Shown here piece after piece: positions 34,662-45,384 of a stretch of DNA of 64,000 nt. This DNA is from Zygnema circumcarinatum (Eukaryota; Streptophyta; Zygnematophyceae; Zygnematales; Zygnemataceae): contig CM074811.1 in the NCBI GenBank assembly GCA_037447605.1, positions 1,172,865 through 1,236,864 on the forward strand. Direction: 5' to 3'. The notes under the pieces were generated by a model. The model ran no database searches, was not told where the DNA came from, and was given only the letters and a program-made list of their open reading frames with translations. How positions within the stretch are numbered: the stretch's first letter is position 1; every line of letters begins with the position of its first letter. A program made the translations under genes and the position numbers.

Positions 34662-37600
34662 TCACTTACGAATGTTTCCCGCATAAATGAGGCGCAGTCG
34701 CTCGTTAAGAAGGACTTGCATTGCCTGAGTGAGAGTTTCCGTGTTCACTTGAAGGTCATAGCGGATGTTATCCAAGAACCTGCACAAGCAAGATAAGACA
34801 AAAAAATCATAGAAGGGAAAGTCGACCACCGTCCCGGTGACGAGTTTTAAGACCACTTTGGTTGTAAAATTTGAGAGTTTCTTGGCTCTTTGATGCTTGT
34901 TTAGTTCCGAGATGTGGATACGTACGCTTTCTGCCAATAAAACGAGCCCAGAATCTGTCGATATGTGCGCCCAGTTGTAACCATTCCGTCCCAAATCCGT
35001 TGCAGTGCGTAAAAGTCCGTAAAGACATTATCGAATGCAATGTTGAGGAACCCACCCAGCAGACTATCGTCGATGCGGGCCAGCTCAGAAATCTGCCATT
35101 CCAACCTCCGCAAAGTTGATCTTTAGCTCATCGAAGATCAACATTTCCACCACCTGCTATTCTCGCTTCTTTATTCTTCTAAAGCCGATCATTTCGTTAA
35201 ATTAAACTCATCAAACGACATGCACCGGTCGAACAAACCACTTCCACTGGCAAAAGGAAAACGAGCTCCACTTTCTCCTTATTACTCTTTATGTTCTTCC
35301 ACTTATTATACTAGAAGCCGACTCTTACCGGCATAAAAGGCGAATAATAGACTGCGCGTTGGACTTCCTCCTGTGACAGCTGAGCATGTTTTGCAGCTTC
35401 TGAAATCCTACCCACAAAAAGGTTCTCAGAAACAAACAGTTCAGGACGAAATACACAGAGTTCAAATAACGACAACGACAAGTACGGCCCCTCCAACACC
35501 AGCCCTAAAAGTGAGGTTTTGCACGCTTACTTGTACTGAGCAGTGAGACCTGCAATAGTGCTGACCAGGCCTCCATTGTCAAAAGCAAAAGCATCGATAG
35601 TTTGCGCTCTCAGTGCTCCTCGAAGAAGCGACATCGATATTTCGATATATCGGAGTGCTTCTCCGACATGAGCCAAAGCGCGTTCCTGAGCAGCTTCAGC
35701 AGAAAGAATGTCCCTCCTTCGGGAAGATAACAAAGCAACCTACAAAAGCGTTGACCAGACTGGTAAGAGAGAGAGAGAGAGGGAGGGTGGAAGTAGATAT
35801 AAGGACAGAGGAGGGAGGGGAGTGAGAGCGGAGGGAGAGCGGGAGAGGGGCGGCAGAGGACAATGAGATGAGAAGGGGAAGGAGGAGTGGCGAGAGAGGG
35901 AAGGGCGGGAGGTAGAGTGACAAAGAGCGACCGGGTAAGGAGAGAGGGGGCGGTAAGGGAAGGGATATGCATAAAAGTTGAGTCCCAAAAAACTACCCAC
36001 ATTTTGCTCGGCCACATTTTCCGCGGGATCTCCGCCATCCCATCCGCCATACAACTGTTCCAGAATCGCCAGTTGACGTTTTTCTTTCTCAGCTTTCAGA
36101 TTCACCTGCATGACGTCATGCTACCTTCAAGTCATCACGTTGTTGGCATAAAATGACACCAACTGCCATGTCCTCTTTTCCGAACAATGCAGACCCGGAG
36201 AGCCTATTGAACAGCAAGAACAACCACCATCCTTCGCCCTAACAACTTCAACTTTAAACAACAAAAAGCTTATCTACAGCGTCTGTTTCCACCATGCACA
36301 ACTCCACCCTAAACAGGAATCACGATTTCCTTCCCATATCCTCGCAGACCCTGAACTGTCCAGAAACATAACACAAACACCCCAAAAACGCTCCGTTTGT
36401 CAAGATCAGTCCACATATGGTGCCGCTGGTGAGATTTGAACCTGCGTCTGCGCGTCAGCCAGAAGCTCCTTCGGTCCTTTACAGGCCTCCGCGGCAGCCG
36501 CCTCTTCATCGCGAGCATTCTGAAGAACAACCTCTCCCTCCTTCACATTCTCCTCTGCCGTTTGAAGGCGCCCTTGGTAGTTTTTGATGCTGTTGTCGGA
36601 GCCCGCAACAACCAACAAGCAAAGTAGAGCTGGCAAGGAGGTCAGGTGAGAGGGTTGAGAGCTAAGGGAGGGAGACGGCGGGCGGGGAGGGAGGAGAGGA
36701 GAGGGAGAGGGGGAGAGAGAGAGAGATACAGCGAGAGAAAGAGAGACAGGGAGTTGAACACTCACCATGCAGCAAAGCAGCTCTTCTGCAGCTTTTTCAG
36801 CTTCTTCACCAGTTTCTTCTGCCCGGACTCTGCAACTTCTCTCTTCGTTTGAGCAAGCTTCAATGCCGCGTTGACTTCCTCCACCAACTTGTTCCCCAAA
36901 GAAGGAAAATATGCAAATACATACAAACTGGTCACCTCCAAACTCGTCCTCACATTGCAAAGAAGCATATAATTACTGGCAGTTGGTTCAAAACCTCGAG
37001 TACGAAGTCTGAATCACTAACAGGGAGGGCACTCTTAAATGAGAAGCCTGTTCCATCGTTACATTAATGACACTCACTAATAAATCAACTCGCTAACACA
37101 TTTCAATACTAACCACAACAGTCCATTTCCAAGATGAGCGCTCAAGTTAACTGTTGTAATTGCTATTGTCACAATCATTATCATATTACCATCATCGTAA
37201 AGTGGTTACGATAATGATGATAATAATACTAATGATAATAAAAATGATGATGATGGCATTACCATAACAATGGTGAGGAGATGAGCGGTACCTGCTGCTG
37301 ACCATAGAGGCGCGCCTCTGCGCCCTCCAGCCTCTGGATCTCCTCCTGCTGGCGGAAAAACTCCTCCTTCAGACCCTCCGCCCAGCCCTCACCATTTTCC
37401 GGAGGGGGTTGGTACTCCGCCTGCCGCACACTCGTCGACCGCTTCGTGGCCTGACCATAGTGCTGCGCCCTCCCTACATGCGTGCCCTCAGAAACCGAAC
37501 AAAGGAAGACACAGGAGAGAGAGAGAGAGAGACAGCGATAGAGTGAGAACGAGAGCAATGTACCTCTCTGTAGTCGAGGGCCTCCTCTCCCGCCAGATGC

Positions 37601-37698
37601 GTGGGCTTTTCAAAATCCACAGCAGGACGCGGCTTCCCCGGCTCCGGCACGAACTCCACCGCCGCCTCCTCCTCCGGGGTGCGCCGCCTTTGCGCCAT
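34662..37698 (-). CDS. Coiled-coil protein of unknown function, 9 exons
   Basis: Exons, high to low: 37698-37564, 37486-37292, 36887-36766, 36589-36442, 36105-36001, 35739-35531, 35407-35329, 35092-34926, 34779-34662. The total is 1278 nt, 425 aa, and phases close. There is no signal peptide or membrane segment. The N-terminal third is acidic and coiled coil (EEFFRQQEEIQRLEGAEARL, LVEEVNAALKLAQTKREVAE). Then come AILEQLYGGWDGGDP and a helical module (ALAHVGEALRYIEISMSLLR, AFDNGGLVSTIAGLTAQYK). The C-terminus carries LLGGFLNIAFDNVFTDFYAL and ends LRLIYAGNIRK. I recall similar uncharacterised proteins with an FDN-FTD motif in other eukaryotes but cannot name the family. Exon 5's donor and exon 4's acceptor were picked by phase. 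An in-phase GTAAGT in the last codons could extend it to another exon near 34320. Confidence 0.7.
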
Positions 37699-37729
37699 GG
37701 CCGCCCTCCCAATCCCCCTCCCCCTTCCC

Positions 37730-37761
<32 letters not shown>

Positions 37762-37904
37762 TCTCTCCCTGTCTCCCTCCCTCTCCCCCTCTCCCTCCCT
37801 TCCGCCCGCCCACCCTCGCACTTGAAGGGCCCAACTCCTGCAACTCGCCGCCTCACACTCACAGGTTAGATCCAGCCTTGGCCAGTTGGCCCCCACCCAG
37901 TCAG

Positions 37905-37975
37905 CCTGCATCCAATGGGATGGCGCCACGTGTACATTCCCTGCACGCGCTGCGATTGGCCGGGTTTGCCACGTG
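37905..37975 (-). promoter_or_regulatory. G-boxes and CCAAT boxes upstream of the 37698 gene
   Basis: CACGTG at 37927-37932 and 37970-37975, with CCAAT near 37914 and ATTGGCC near 37955, lie 215-280 bp upstream of the start codon. Confidence 0.5.
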
Positions 37976-38367
37976 GCAGTCGTCCTCCAAGAGTCCCGGA
38001 AAGAAACCGTCCCCATTGGTCTGCAGCCATCAGGCCCTGCCACGCTGGTCAACCGTGGTCACCGCAGGTTGAAGTCGACAGGCGGCGCCGACCAGGTACG
38101 GTAACCGCGGTGGGTGTGGACGGACGCTGAAACTGTCCACGTGGCGTGCAATGATTGGCCGAAGTCGCCCTTAAAGGCGGGGCCCGAAAATGTGAAATCT
38201 GACGTAAGGCAATTTGGGATTCCCACATGGAACCCACCCTCAAAAACTGCCCGGATGCCGATCCATGTCGCTGTTCCATGCTGTTTCAAGTAATTTTAGA
38301 AATTTAGGTTTACGTGGCATCAAGTTATTGGACAATTGATTTTTTTCCAAGGTACGACCCTACGAAT

Positions 38368-38526
38368 AGGGGGTGTCAGACTTAAAAAATTTCAGTACGC
38401 GTGTTCGTAAGTTTGACATCAGAACGAGTACTCCAGTATAATCGCAATCCTCCTGCGGCGGAGTACTTTCGTAACCTTTTTTTTCGTAACGCTTTTCGTA
38501 AGATTTTGTTAAGTCTGACACCCCCT
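38368..38526. mobile_element. Short MITE (family B, copy 2)
   Basis: 159 bp. The ends AGGGGGTGTCAGACTTAA and TTAAGTCTGACACCCCCT are perfect inverses. AAT flanks both sides (38365-38367, 38527-38529). Interior CGTAA blocks are inverted. It has no coding capacity and lies in the intergenic region upstream of the LRR gene. Confidence 0.85.
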
Positions 38527-38980
38527 AATGGCGCGGCTCTCCGAGAAGGCTCCACCTGGTGGTGACGTCACAAACGACCAGTGCGGTCAAATTCGTACAG
38601 CTCGTACGCCACCGTGGTCGTGTCTGCCTATCAAAAATTGCCACGTCACCACGCTTATGCTCCGAAGGTACGAATACCGTACAGAAAATGTACGAAACGG
38701 TACTGTACTGTACTTGCAAGTGGGTGAGTACACATGTACGGACGGCCTCCTGCAATTCCCCTCTTGCAGAAACTTCTTGTCCCTCCCCTCTCTCTTCCTG
38801 TCTCCTTCTCCCTCTCCCCTCTCCCTCTTCCCTCTCCCTCTTCCCTCTCTGGGGTAGTCTGGAGATCCGCTCTGTGCATGTGATATTCAGCGTCTCGGGC
38901 CTTGATCCCCGCTGATTTCTTTTCTGATTTATTCGTGGAGTCGTTTGTTCTGTGAAGCGTTTATTTTGGCACCTGGTTTG

Positions 38981-39010
38981 CTTTGATGGCTGGGCCATCG
39001 TGAAGATGTT
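38981..39010 (+). repeat. Diverged hairpin repeat, copy 4
   Basis: CTTTGATGGCTGGGCCATCG then TGAAGATG. The GATGGC/GCCATC stem is kept although the loop changed from CTC to TGG. It lies just upstream of the LRR gene start. Confidence 0.4.
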
Positions 39011-39052
39011 GATGAAACTGTTATTGAAGGACGTGTATCTCAAGCTGCAGCC

Positions 39053-42000
39053 ATGGCGTCCATGGTGGACGGAATGCGTCACCCTCGCCATGGCGTTTTC
39101 TCCGCGGCTCTGGTCATAGTCATTTTGGCTATAACTTTCAATTCCTTCTCACAAGCGCTTGAAGATGGCTGTCAACACAGCAGGCTGTATCATGACGAAT
39201 GCAGAGCTCTTGTGGACTTGCATCACCTTTTTGACCAGAATTCCTTCGCAAGGAATTGGCCGGATCTTGCTTATTTGGCCTGGAACCTCACGAAAGACCC
39301 TTGCAAGAGCTGGTATGGCGTCCTTTGCGCGGAGGTATGAGCTGAATTCCTTCTGTTAGTCTTGCGTGTGAGCAGCTACCATTGGTTATGTCTGGAATGC
39401 TGCTCGCCTGCAATATGTTTGGAACTTCTGGTTATGCTAGATATAGTGAAAGCCGATCTTTGTGTCGGTTTGCAATTTGGAAAGTCAAGCTACAATGAAG
39501 AATATATTGAAGAAGCTTGATAGCAGATAATGATTTTTCCTCTAGCGGTCGGTGGAGGGCCGTCCCTACCGCCCACTAAGGTGTCAAACTTTCTTCGTTC
39601 CAATTTTTGGAATGGAGGGCCAGTGAACACTCTCAGCAGACGTGCCTTTTAAGCAGTTAGTGTTCCGGAGTCTCCTTTGGAAGGACTCAAACATACTTGG
39701 TGTACATTGGATTGCATATGTGATAAGAACAGGGGATAGAGGACTGGACATGCGCATGTGCAACTTTTCGTGTATGCCAATGGTAATTGAATTGCGGTGT
39801 CACGTATGTAGAAATCCTATGCAGCAGTCGGGGAAGCATTCAAACTTCCGTTTTAAGCCTTGCTTTTAGGCCTAGAAATGTGCATGTGCATTCGGGGCTC
39901 AGTTGGACTGTCTTCAGTTCAATACTCACAGGACGACCACCCATGCTATTATGTGATGCAAGCAAGACAATGCCACTTGCGGTTTTTGGGTCGTTAAAAG
40001 GTCGTTGCATCATCACTGGACATGATTGCCTCTCTGCTTCTGATCCTCTGCAGGTCAATGGCGGGCTTAACCGCACTGTAACCTCTCTAGACCTTTCGGG
40101 CAAGGAATCTGTTGGCTATGGTGCGCTATTATACGGTGCGAAAATTCCGGATTCAATTATGAAACTCAAGAATTTGACATCTTTGGACTTGTCTAGCAAT
40201 TACTTTTCCTCTTACTCGATTTCGAACTCGAGTTTTGCGGCATGGAATCTGCCATATCTGCAGGTGAGACGGTTTTTCTGGTGAGGACGTGGGGAATCCT
40301 GGAATCCGAGCAACAGTCAAGACGAGTCTCAAAGGCTTGTCATATTCACTCAGGAAAACTGTGAATGTGACTTATCGACACCTGCTGGTTGTGCAGTTTG
40401 AATCAGGGCCTTTCCTGCCCTTTCTTCCTTTGCCATGTCTCTGCGTTCAAGCCCACCTTTTCGGATTATTTGCATCCTTTCAAAAAAAAGATTCAATGCA
40501 TTTGTGACATTCGCTTCATATAGCATCGCCGTTTGCGTCATTCTTCCATACGATGACAACGTTCACATGTTTTTAATGAAGCGGAATGCTCATGTGTGAT
40601 GCATTCACAAATGAATTATGATGTGCTTACATTCCAGGTGCACATCTCTAAGAAGTGGGTGATGCCTCAATTTGCGTTCTGATACTCTTTCCACTGCCTT
40701 GTGCTTTTTGGCATACTCCACCTTTAAAGAACCTCACGCTGAAGAACAACGTGTTTATGGAGATTCCATATGAAATAGCGACTCTTCCTATGTTGCAATT
40801 TCTGGACTTCAGCAATAATCCGGTACTTCTGTCCTTGTCAGGGCTCCGATCAACCCTTTGCTACTTTGAATTGTGACTGTACTTGTAAGCGACTGTACAG
40901 TTTATTGTGAGCAGGAAAGCTATCGTGAACGCATTTCTCGGTCTCGTAGTTTGGATATCTCTGTACGCCAAAGTAGGCCGTGGCTCTCTCCTGCCATTTC
41001 CTTTTTAACAGTCTATCCACTGAAGGGTACTTCCAAAGCTGGAGGGTGCTGTCTTAAGAGACTTTTGTATGGGTGCATGCAGCTGAGTCCACCGCTGAGA
41101 TCGAATGTTGGGACATGGGACAGTCTCGTGTATTTTAATCTCAGCAGGTGCTCGGTTTATGGGTCTGTACCATACTTTATTCGTGGTGAGTTCCTCTACA
41201 TCCTGAACGCAGAAACATAGATTGTCTGTCTATCCTGGTAGTCAGGGTGAGTTAGGCCAACTGAGGTGGAGGCTGTAAATCGTCCGGATTGGCGCAAACA
41301 GTCAAGAGAGAGCGAGGGATAGGAGGAGGAGAGGAGTAGCTTCAGGGGGGAAAAATCGTTTCCGCTTGTTATTTGGTAGTTCTGTGTGATGGTGACATCC
41401 ACAGGCTCTTAGTTTAGTTTGACAAGGGACTTCACTGCAGAAAAAAAGAATTACTTTCTTCTCTCTTGTTTTTGCATGACAGGTGGTAGTCAGAGTCTGT
41501 GCAGATATGGTCAGACTGAAAGTCTTGGATCTTTCGCATAACCAGCTTTCAGGCTCAATCCCTGACTGGCTTGGAGAACTCCGGAATCTTCAGGTAAAAC
41601 CTGAGCTTTAAATGGCAGCCCTAATTTCATACTTCCAGTTGACCTTCATTTCCACTATCCGTTTCCCCCCTCCACTTTTCATTGAAACTGAAAGCAAAGC
41701 CCTTTTTCTCTTTAGAATAAGAAAAAGAATCATGATTTCCTAGACAGTCCTTCACTCCCGTAGCGCCTAAGTCTATAGGTGAAATGCCTGCTCCGCTATT
41801 CAGTCTATGACAGACAGGAGAACTTTTACTGTTTCATTCTGAAACTTGAGTTCCCCACTTTCATTCACTGATGCCAGCCATGACTTCACATACCTGATTG
41901 TCTCTCCCCTTCAAAACAGTTATATTCGTGTAATGTGTAAAGTGTCGGGTGTCAAAAAGGGAATGGTCAGTGAGTTTTATGTTGAGTGCTCGTTACTCAT

Positions 42001-42903
42001 TGGGTTTGCCCATCTATTCTGCAATAATTGCAGTATCTTAATCTGGACGAAAATCGATTTTCTGGGCAAGCACCTTGGTTCTTGTATCGTATACCGGAGG
42101 TGCACCTCAATGGCAATATTGTCTGCAGGTGCTGTCTTCCCCCAGCAATTTGCTTTTTCTTTCTTTACTATTTGAAACCCTGATCGGAACTTCAGGGTTC
42201 TGAATATTCCAAAAGTTCAGTTTTTTTGTTAGTGTCGCATGCTGCGCTTTTCACATTCCCACCTCTTTATATGACGTCATGCAAATCTATAGGTTTTTGG
42301 TGACTCTCCTCGTTGTTCACTTTCTTGTTTTCGTGCAGTCGAAGCTTTGGATCTCCATGCAAGTCCTTCTCCTCCATCTACCTGTGGCTGGTGGTCGCTG
42401 TCGGTACTTGCATTGCTGTGATGACTGTCTGTGCCACTGTCTGCATCTACTTGAACTACCGCGGGAGGTGAGAGCGTCTACCCCATAGCTACACTTCTTG
42501 TCTTTTTCCAAAAAAAAAAGAGTTAAAACTTCAAGAACGTGGCTGTTATTTTGCCGCCTCCTTCGAGCTATGGAACTCTCACTTCACAGCTCCATTGCGA
42601 AGTCCCTCACACGCATTTAGTCTATGAGGGCCAAGCTCAGTTTGGAGCTCAGTCGGAGCTGAGAAGGGGGAATTGTGTCCATGCAGGCGTGAAGGTGGTG
42701 CTGAGAGGACAGATCTGCAGGAGAACCCCCATGGAGCAGTGCCAGTCTTTGAGGAGGCAAAGGATGAAAGCACTTTGAATATTGAAACCCGGCCGTCCTT
42801 TCCCGTTGTTGTTGATGGAAAGATCATAGGAATGGCCTACGCAGATATGGACACACTGCACGGCGTACCTGAGAGCGGTCACTCTTCGGGGACGGAGAGA
42901 TAA
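39053..42903 (+). CDS. LRR receptor-like membrane protein without kinase, 8 exons
   Basis: Exons 39053-39334, 40054-40263, 40730-40822, 41083-41185, 41505-41593, 42034-42128, 42339-42467, 42687-42903; 405 aa. It starts with a signal peptide (hydrophobic SAALVIVILAITFNSF). An LRRNT domain follows (ECRALVDLHHLF ... NWPD ... WNLTKDPCKSWYGVLC). Then come about five plant-type leucine-rich repeats (VTSLDLSGK, LTSLDLSSNYF, LKVLDLSHNQLSGSIPDWLG, YLNLDENRFSG), with exon borders near repeat borders. A transmembrane helix (YLWLVVAVGTCIAVMTVCAT) is followed by a short cytoplasmic tail of about 85 residues without a kinase. The family sits at the plasma membrane as receptor or co-receptor. A GGC|GTACCT donor at 42864 and a strong acceptor before 43112 could replace the end with a 30-residue exon (stop at 43204, 423 aa). 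I cannot assign a ligand. Confidence 0.82.
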
Positions 42904-43890
42904 CCCCGAGCCCAAGGGGGGGGGAGATGGGGCCCGTGGGAAGGGGGGAAGCTTGAAATGAGTTCCGTTGTTCCCTGAAAGCAGACAGCGATGCTGGTCT
43001 GCCTTGAAGCAAATGGATCTGGGCGATGACTGATGAGAAGCCGAGAAGTTGAGGAGGCTGCAGCTATTCCTCATTGGAGCCGATGGAGCTCAATTGGACT
43101 TTCTTCCGCAGCTCGCGCCTGTCGACGAAGGCTCGTTGATTCCGCTTAGGAAATATGAGTGCTTCTGCGATGGGATCGCTGCGGCGGCGAAGTTACCGCA
43201 ATAGATTTTCCATTGAAACTTATTTAGAGGTAAATAATTCTTTGCTATGTGTTAGAGTTCCTGCTATGCAAAGTATTGGGCTAAGCGAAGTACTGGGCTT
43301 TTGACGACATAGGGTGCGGTTAGGGAAGAATAACTTAGTACGTGGACAGCGCGCCGCTGTAGAAGATGCAATTGACTTAATCGAACGTATCATTAACTTA
43401 TCGAATGTAGCTTGTTATGAGCATAAACGAAGAGTCTGTGAAGCCTGTTTATTATCTTTTTAGCCGGGTGACACATTTATGAGACTCCATATGGGTGCAT
43501 ATAGTTTCTGGCAAATGGGTCACGCAGTCTGACTTCCACAACGTTTTTTATCGCTGGAGAACGTCACCACTCCCCCTCCACACACTCCCCCTCCACACTA
43601 CCCCCCTCCACCTTTCCTCACTCCCCCCTATTCCAGCCCCCGTAGCCCCCTCCCTCCACTCCGACCCCCCCCTCCCTCTCCCCCCACTCACCTCTCCCAA
43701 CCTCCTCCCTCCCCCCTTCCCTCTCCCCACACTGCCCTCTCCAAACCTCCTCCCTCCCTTCCCCACCCTCTCCCCCCCTCTCCCCTTCCCCCGCCTTGAA
43801 AACAAGGCGTGACTTGAAGATACAATGTCACTAGGCAGACATATTTATGCTTCGTCCTTTTTTTGTAAAAAATACGATAACTTCAACACT
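42904..43890. other. Intergenic; possible alternative last exon and a C-rich tract
   Basis: An exon-like frame (43112-43204, after CTTTCTTCCGCAG) reads LAPVDEGSLIPLRKYECFC then a stop. A C/CT-rich tract fills about 43560-43800. Nothing else is recognised. Confidence 0.4.
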
Positions 43891-44955
43891 CTATAATTCC
43901 AATACCATCTTCTCGCCACTAAGCCCCGTCTTAAACTCCTCCAATGCCTTCTGGATCGATGCCAACCCTCCTTCAACTAACTTGATTTTGGGACTGGCCA
44001 CAAACTCTCCCGACTCCAACTTCCCCTTCAGCCAGTCGTTAAAAACAAAGGCGAAAAACTCATTGCGCTCCTTCTCCTCCGACGGCGTTACAATGAACTT
44101 CACCATCGTGTTCCGCCAGTTCGCCATCCTCCACCACAGCGAACCGAAGGTGAAAGGAGCCATGGCTACCTTCCCCAGCCTCGCCTCCCCCTTCAGCTCG
44201 TTCAAGACCTTCACGCAAGGCAGCACATCTCCTCCAGCCGCAAGAAAGGCCGTGTCAACCGTAACCCCATCCTCCTTGGCAGCCTTTACGATATTAGCCA
44301 CAACATCCTTGTCCTTGTAGTCAAACACCTGGCTAGCCCCCAAGCTCTTGATGTACTCATGATGCTTTTGACTCGCTGTAGCATAGACCCTGAACCCCAT
44401 CAGCTTCGCAATCTGAGTAGCCGTTGAGCCGATACTGCTGGCGGCTCCCCACACGAGCATCCCCTTCTTATCAGCCGGACCATGCATGGTGTCGAGCGGC
44501 AGCCCAATGGTGTGCCAGCCCGCCCATACGGTAAGAGCCGCCATAGGCAGGAGGCTCCCCTCGTTAAAACTCATCCCCTCCGGCAGAGGCACCACGGTGG
44601 AGGCCGGCACAAGCACCCTCTTCTGGAAGGCGCCATAGTCGGGCTCCCCCTTCTTAAAGAAGCATGGAGCAAAGGCTGCTACGCGCGTGCCCGGCTTGGG
44701 CGCGTCGGAGGGGCTGGGCGAGCCCACGGCGAGGACGATCCCGGCAATGTCTGAACCCAGCACCGCCGGGTAGCGGACGGCGGGGAAGCCGTAGGCGCGC
44801 TGGAGGTGGTCGATGGGGTTCAGGGCGATGGACCTCACTTCTATGAGGATTTCGTGTGGACCCGGCGACGGGGTTGGGCGGTCTTGAAGGAGAAGGTCAG
44901 CGCGGGATTTGGGGAGAATGGCGGCGAGGTGCGAGGAAGAGGAGGAGGAGGACAT
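43891..44955 (-). CDS. Intronless medium-chain reductase, ToxD/CipB-like
   Basis: A single exon of 354 aa, a normal length for the zinc-independent quinone/enoyl reductase branch of the MDR superfamily. These NADPH enzymes reduce activated double bonds or quinones. The N-terminal GroES-like fold shows GPHEILIEVRSIALNPIDH and YPAVLGSDIAGIV. The cofactor site is LVWGAASSIGSTATQIAKLM (about 168-187). No four-cysteine structural zinc lobe is present. The pattern is closest to what I remember of fungal ToxD/CipB-type trans-enoyl reductases. The frame is open upstream to 45168, but that part is a Pro/Leu/Ser-rich CT tract, so I start at 44955 (MSSSSSSSHLAAILPKSRAD). It is the only clearly intronless gene in the window. 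Confidence 0.85.
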   Translation of the reverse strand: MSSSSSSSHLAAILPKSRADLLLQDRPTPSPGPHEILIEVRSIALNPIDHLQRAYGFPAVRYPAVLGSDIAGIVLAVGSPSPSDAPKPGTRVAAFAPCFFKKGEPDYGAFQKRVLVPASTVVPLPEGMSFNEGSLLPMAALTVWAGWHTIGLPLDTMHGPADKKGMLVWGAASSIGSTATQIAKLMGFRVYATASQKHHEYIKSLGASQVFDYKDKDVVANIVKAAKEDGVTVDTAFLAAGGDVLPCVKVLNELKGEARLGKVAMAPFTFGSLWWRMANWRNTMVKFIVTPSEEKERNEFFAFVFNDWLKGKLESGEFVASPKIKLVEGGLASIQKALEEFKTGLSGEKMVLEL

Positions 44956-45179
44956 GGCTTGGAGCTTGTGTTGCTGCGGCGCGGGTGGGTAGGGGGGGTG
45001 GGAGAGGAGCGGGAGAGGTGGGAGGAGAGGGGGGAGGGAGAGAGGCGTGGGAAGAGAGAGGGAGGGGGGGGGGAGACGAGAAGACGGGGGAGGGAGAGGG
45101 ACGTGGCGAGAGAAAGAGGGAGGGGTATGGAGGGAGACGAGGGGGAGGAAGGAGCGGGGGAGGGGCACCTAAGGAAAAT

Positions 45180-45381
45180 AGGGGGAGTCAGACCTTGACC
45201 ATCGCTTACGAAATTCCCGAATTCCTTATACTAAAAGTCAATTCTTTCGTGTACGAATTCCGGGTCTGGATCCGCGGATCCGGCAAGCATTTCCGTACCG
45301 AAATGCGTACCTAGCCAATGCTAAATTCGCCCGACAGGCTTACGAAATTGATTTGGCGATGGTCAAGGTCTGACTCCCCCT
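45180..45381. mobile_element. Short MITE (family B, copy 3)
   Basis: 202 bp. The ends AGGGGGAGTCAGACCTTGAC and its inverse GTCAAGGTCTGACTCCCCCT are perfect; the match runs at least 26 bp. AAT flanks both sides (45177-45179, 45382-45384). It lies just upstream of the MDR reductase. Confidence 0.88.
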
Positions 45382-45384
45382 AAT

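Noticed and set aside
36415-36455. tRNA-like T-arm (GGTTCAAATC) on the minus strand near CCAGCGGCACCA
   Set aside because: The flanking bases do not pair into a T-stem or acceptor stem, no D or anticodon arm fits, and the sequence is the exon 4 donor region of the coiled-coil gene.
43495-43812. Pro/Leu-rich frames in a C tract
   Set aside because: Low-complexity translation of simple repeats on both strands.
44956-45168. N-terminal extension of the MDR reductase
   Set aside because: It is a Pro/Leu/Ser translation of a CT tract; the family N-terminus begins at the ATG at 44955.
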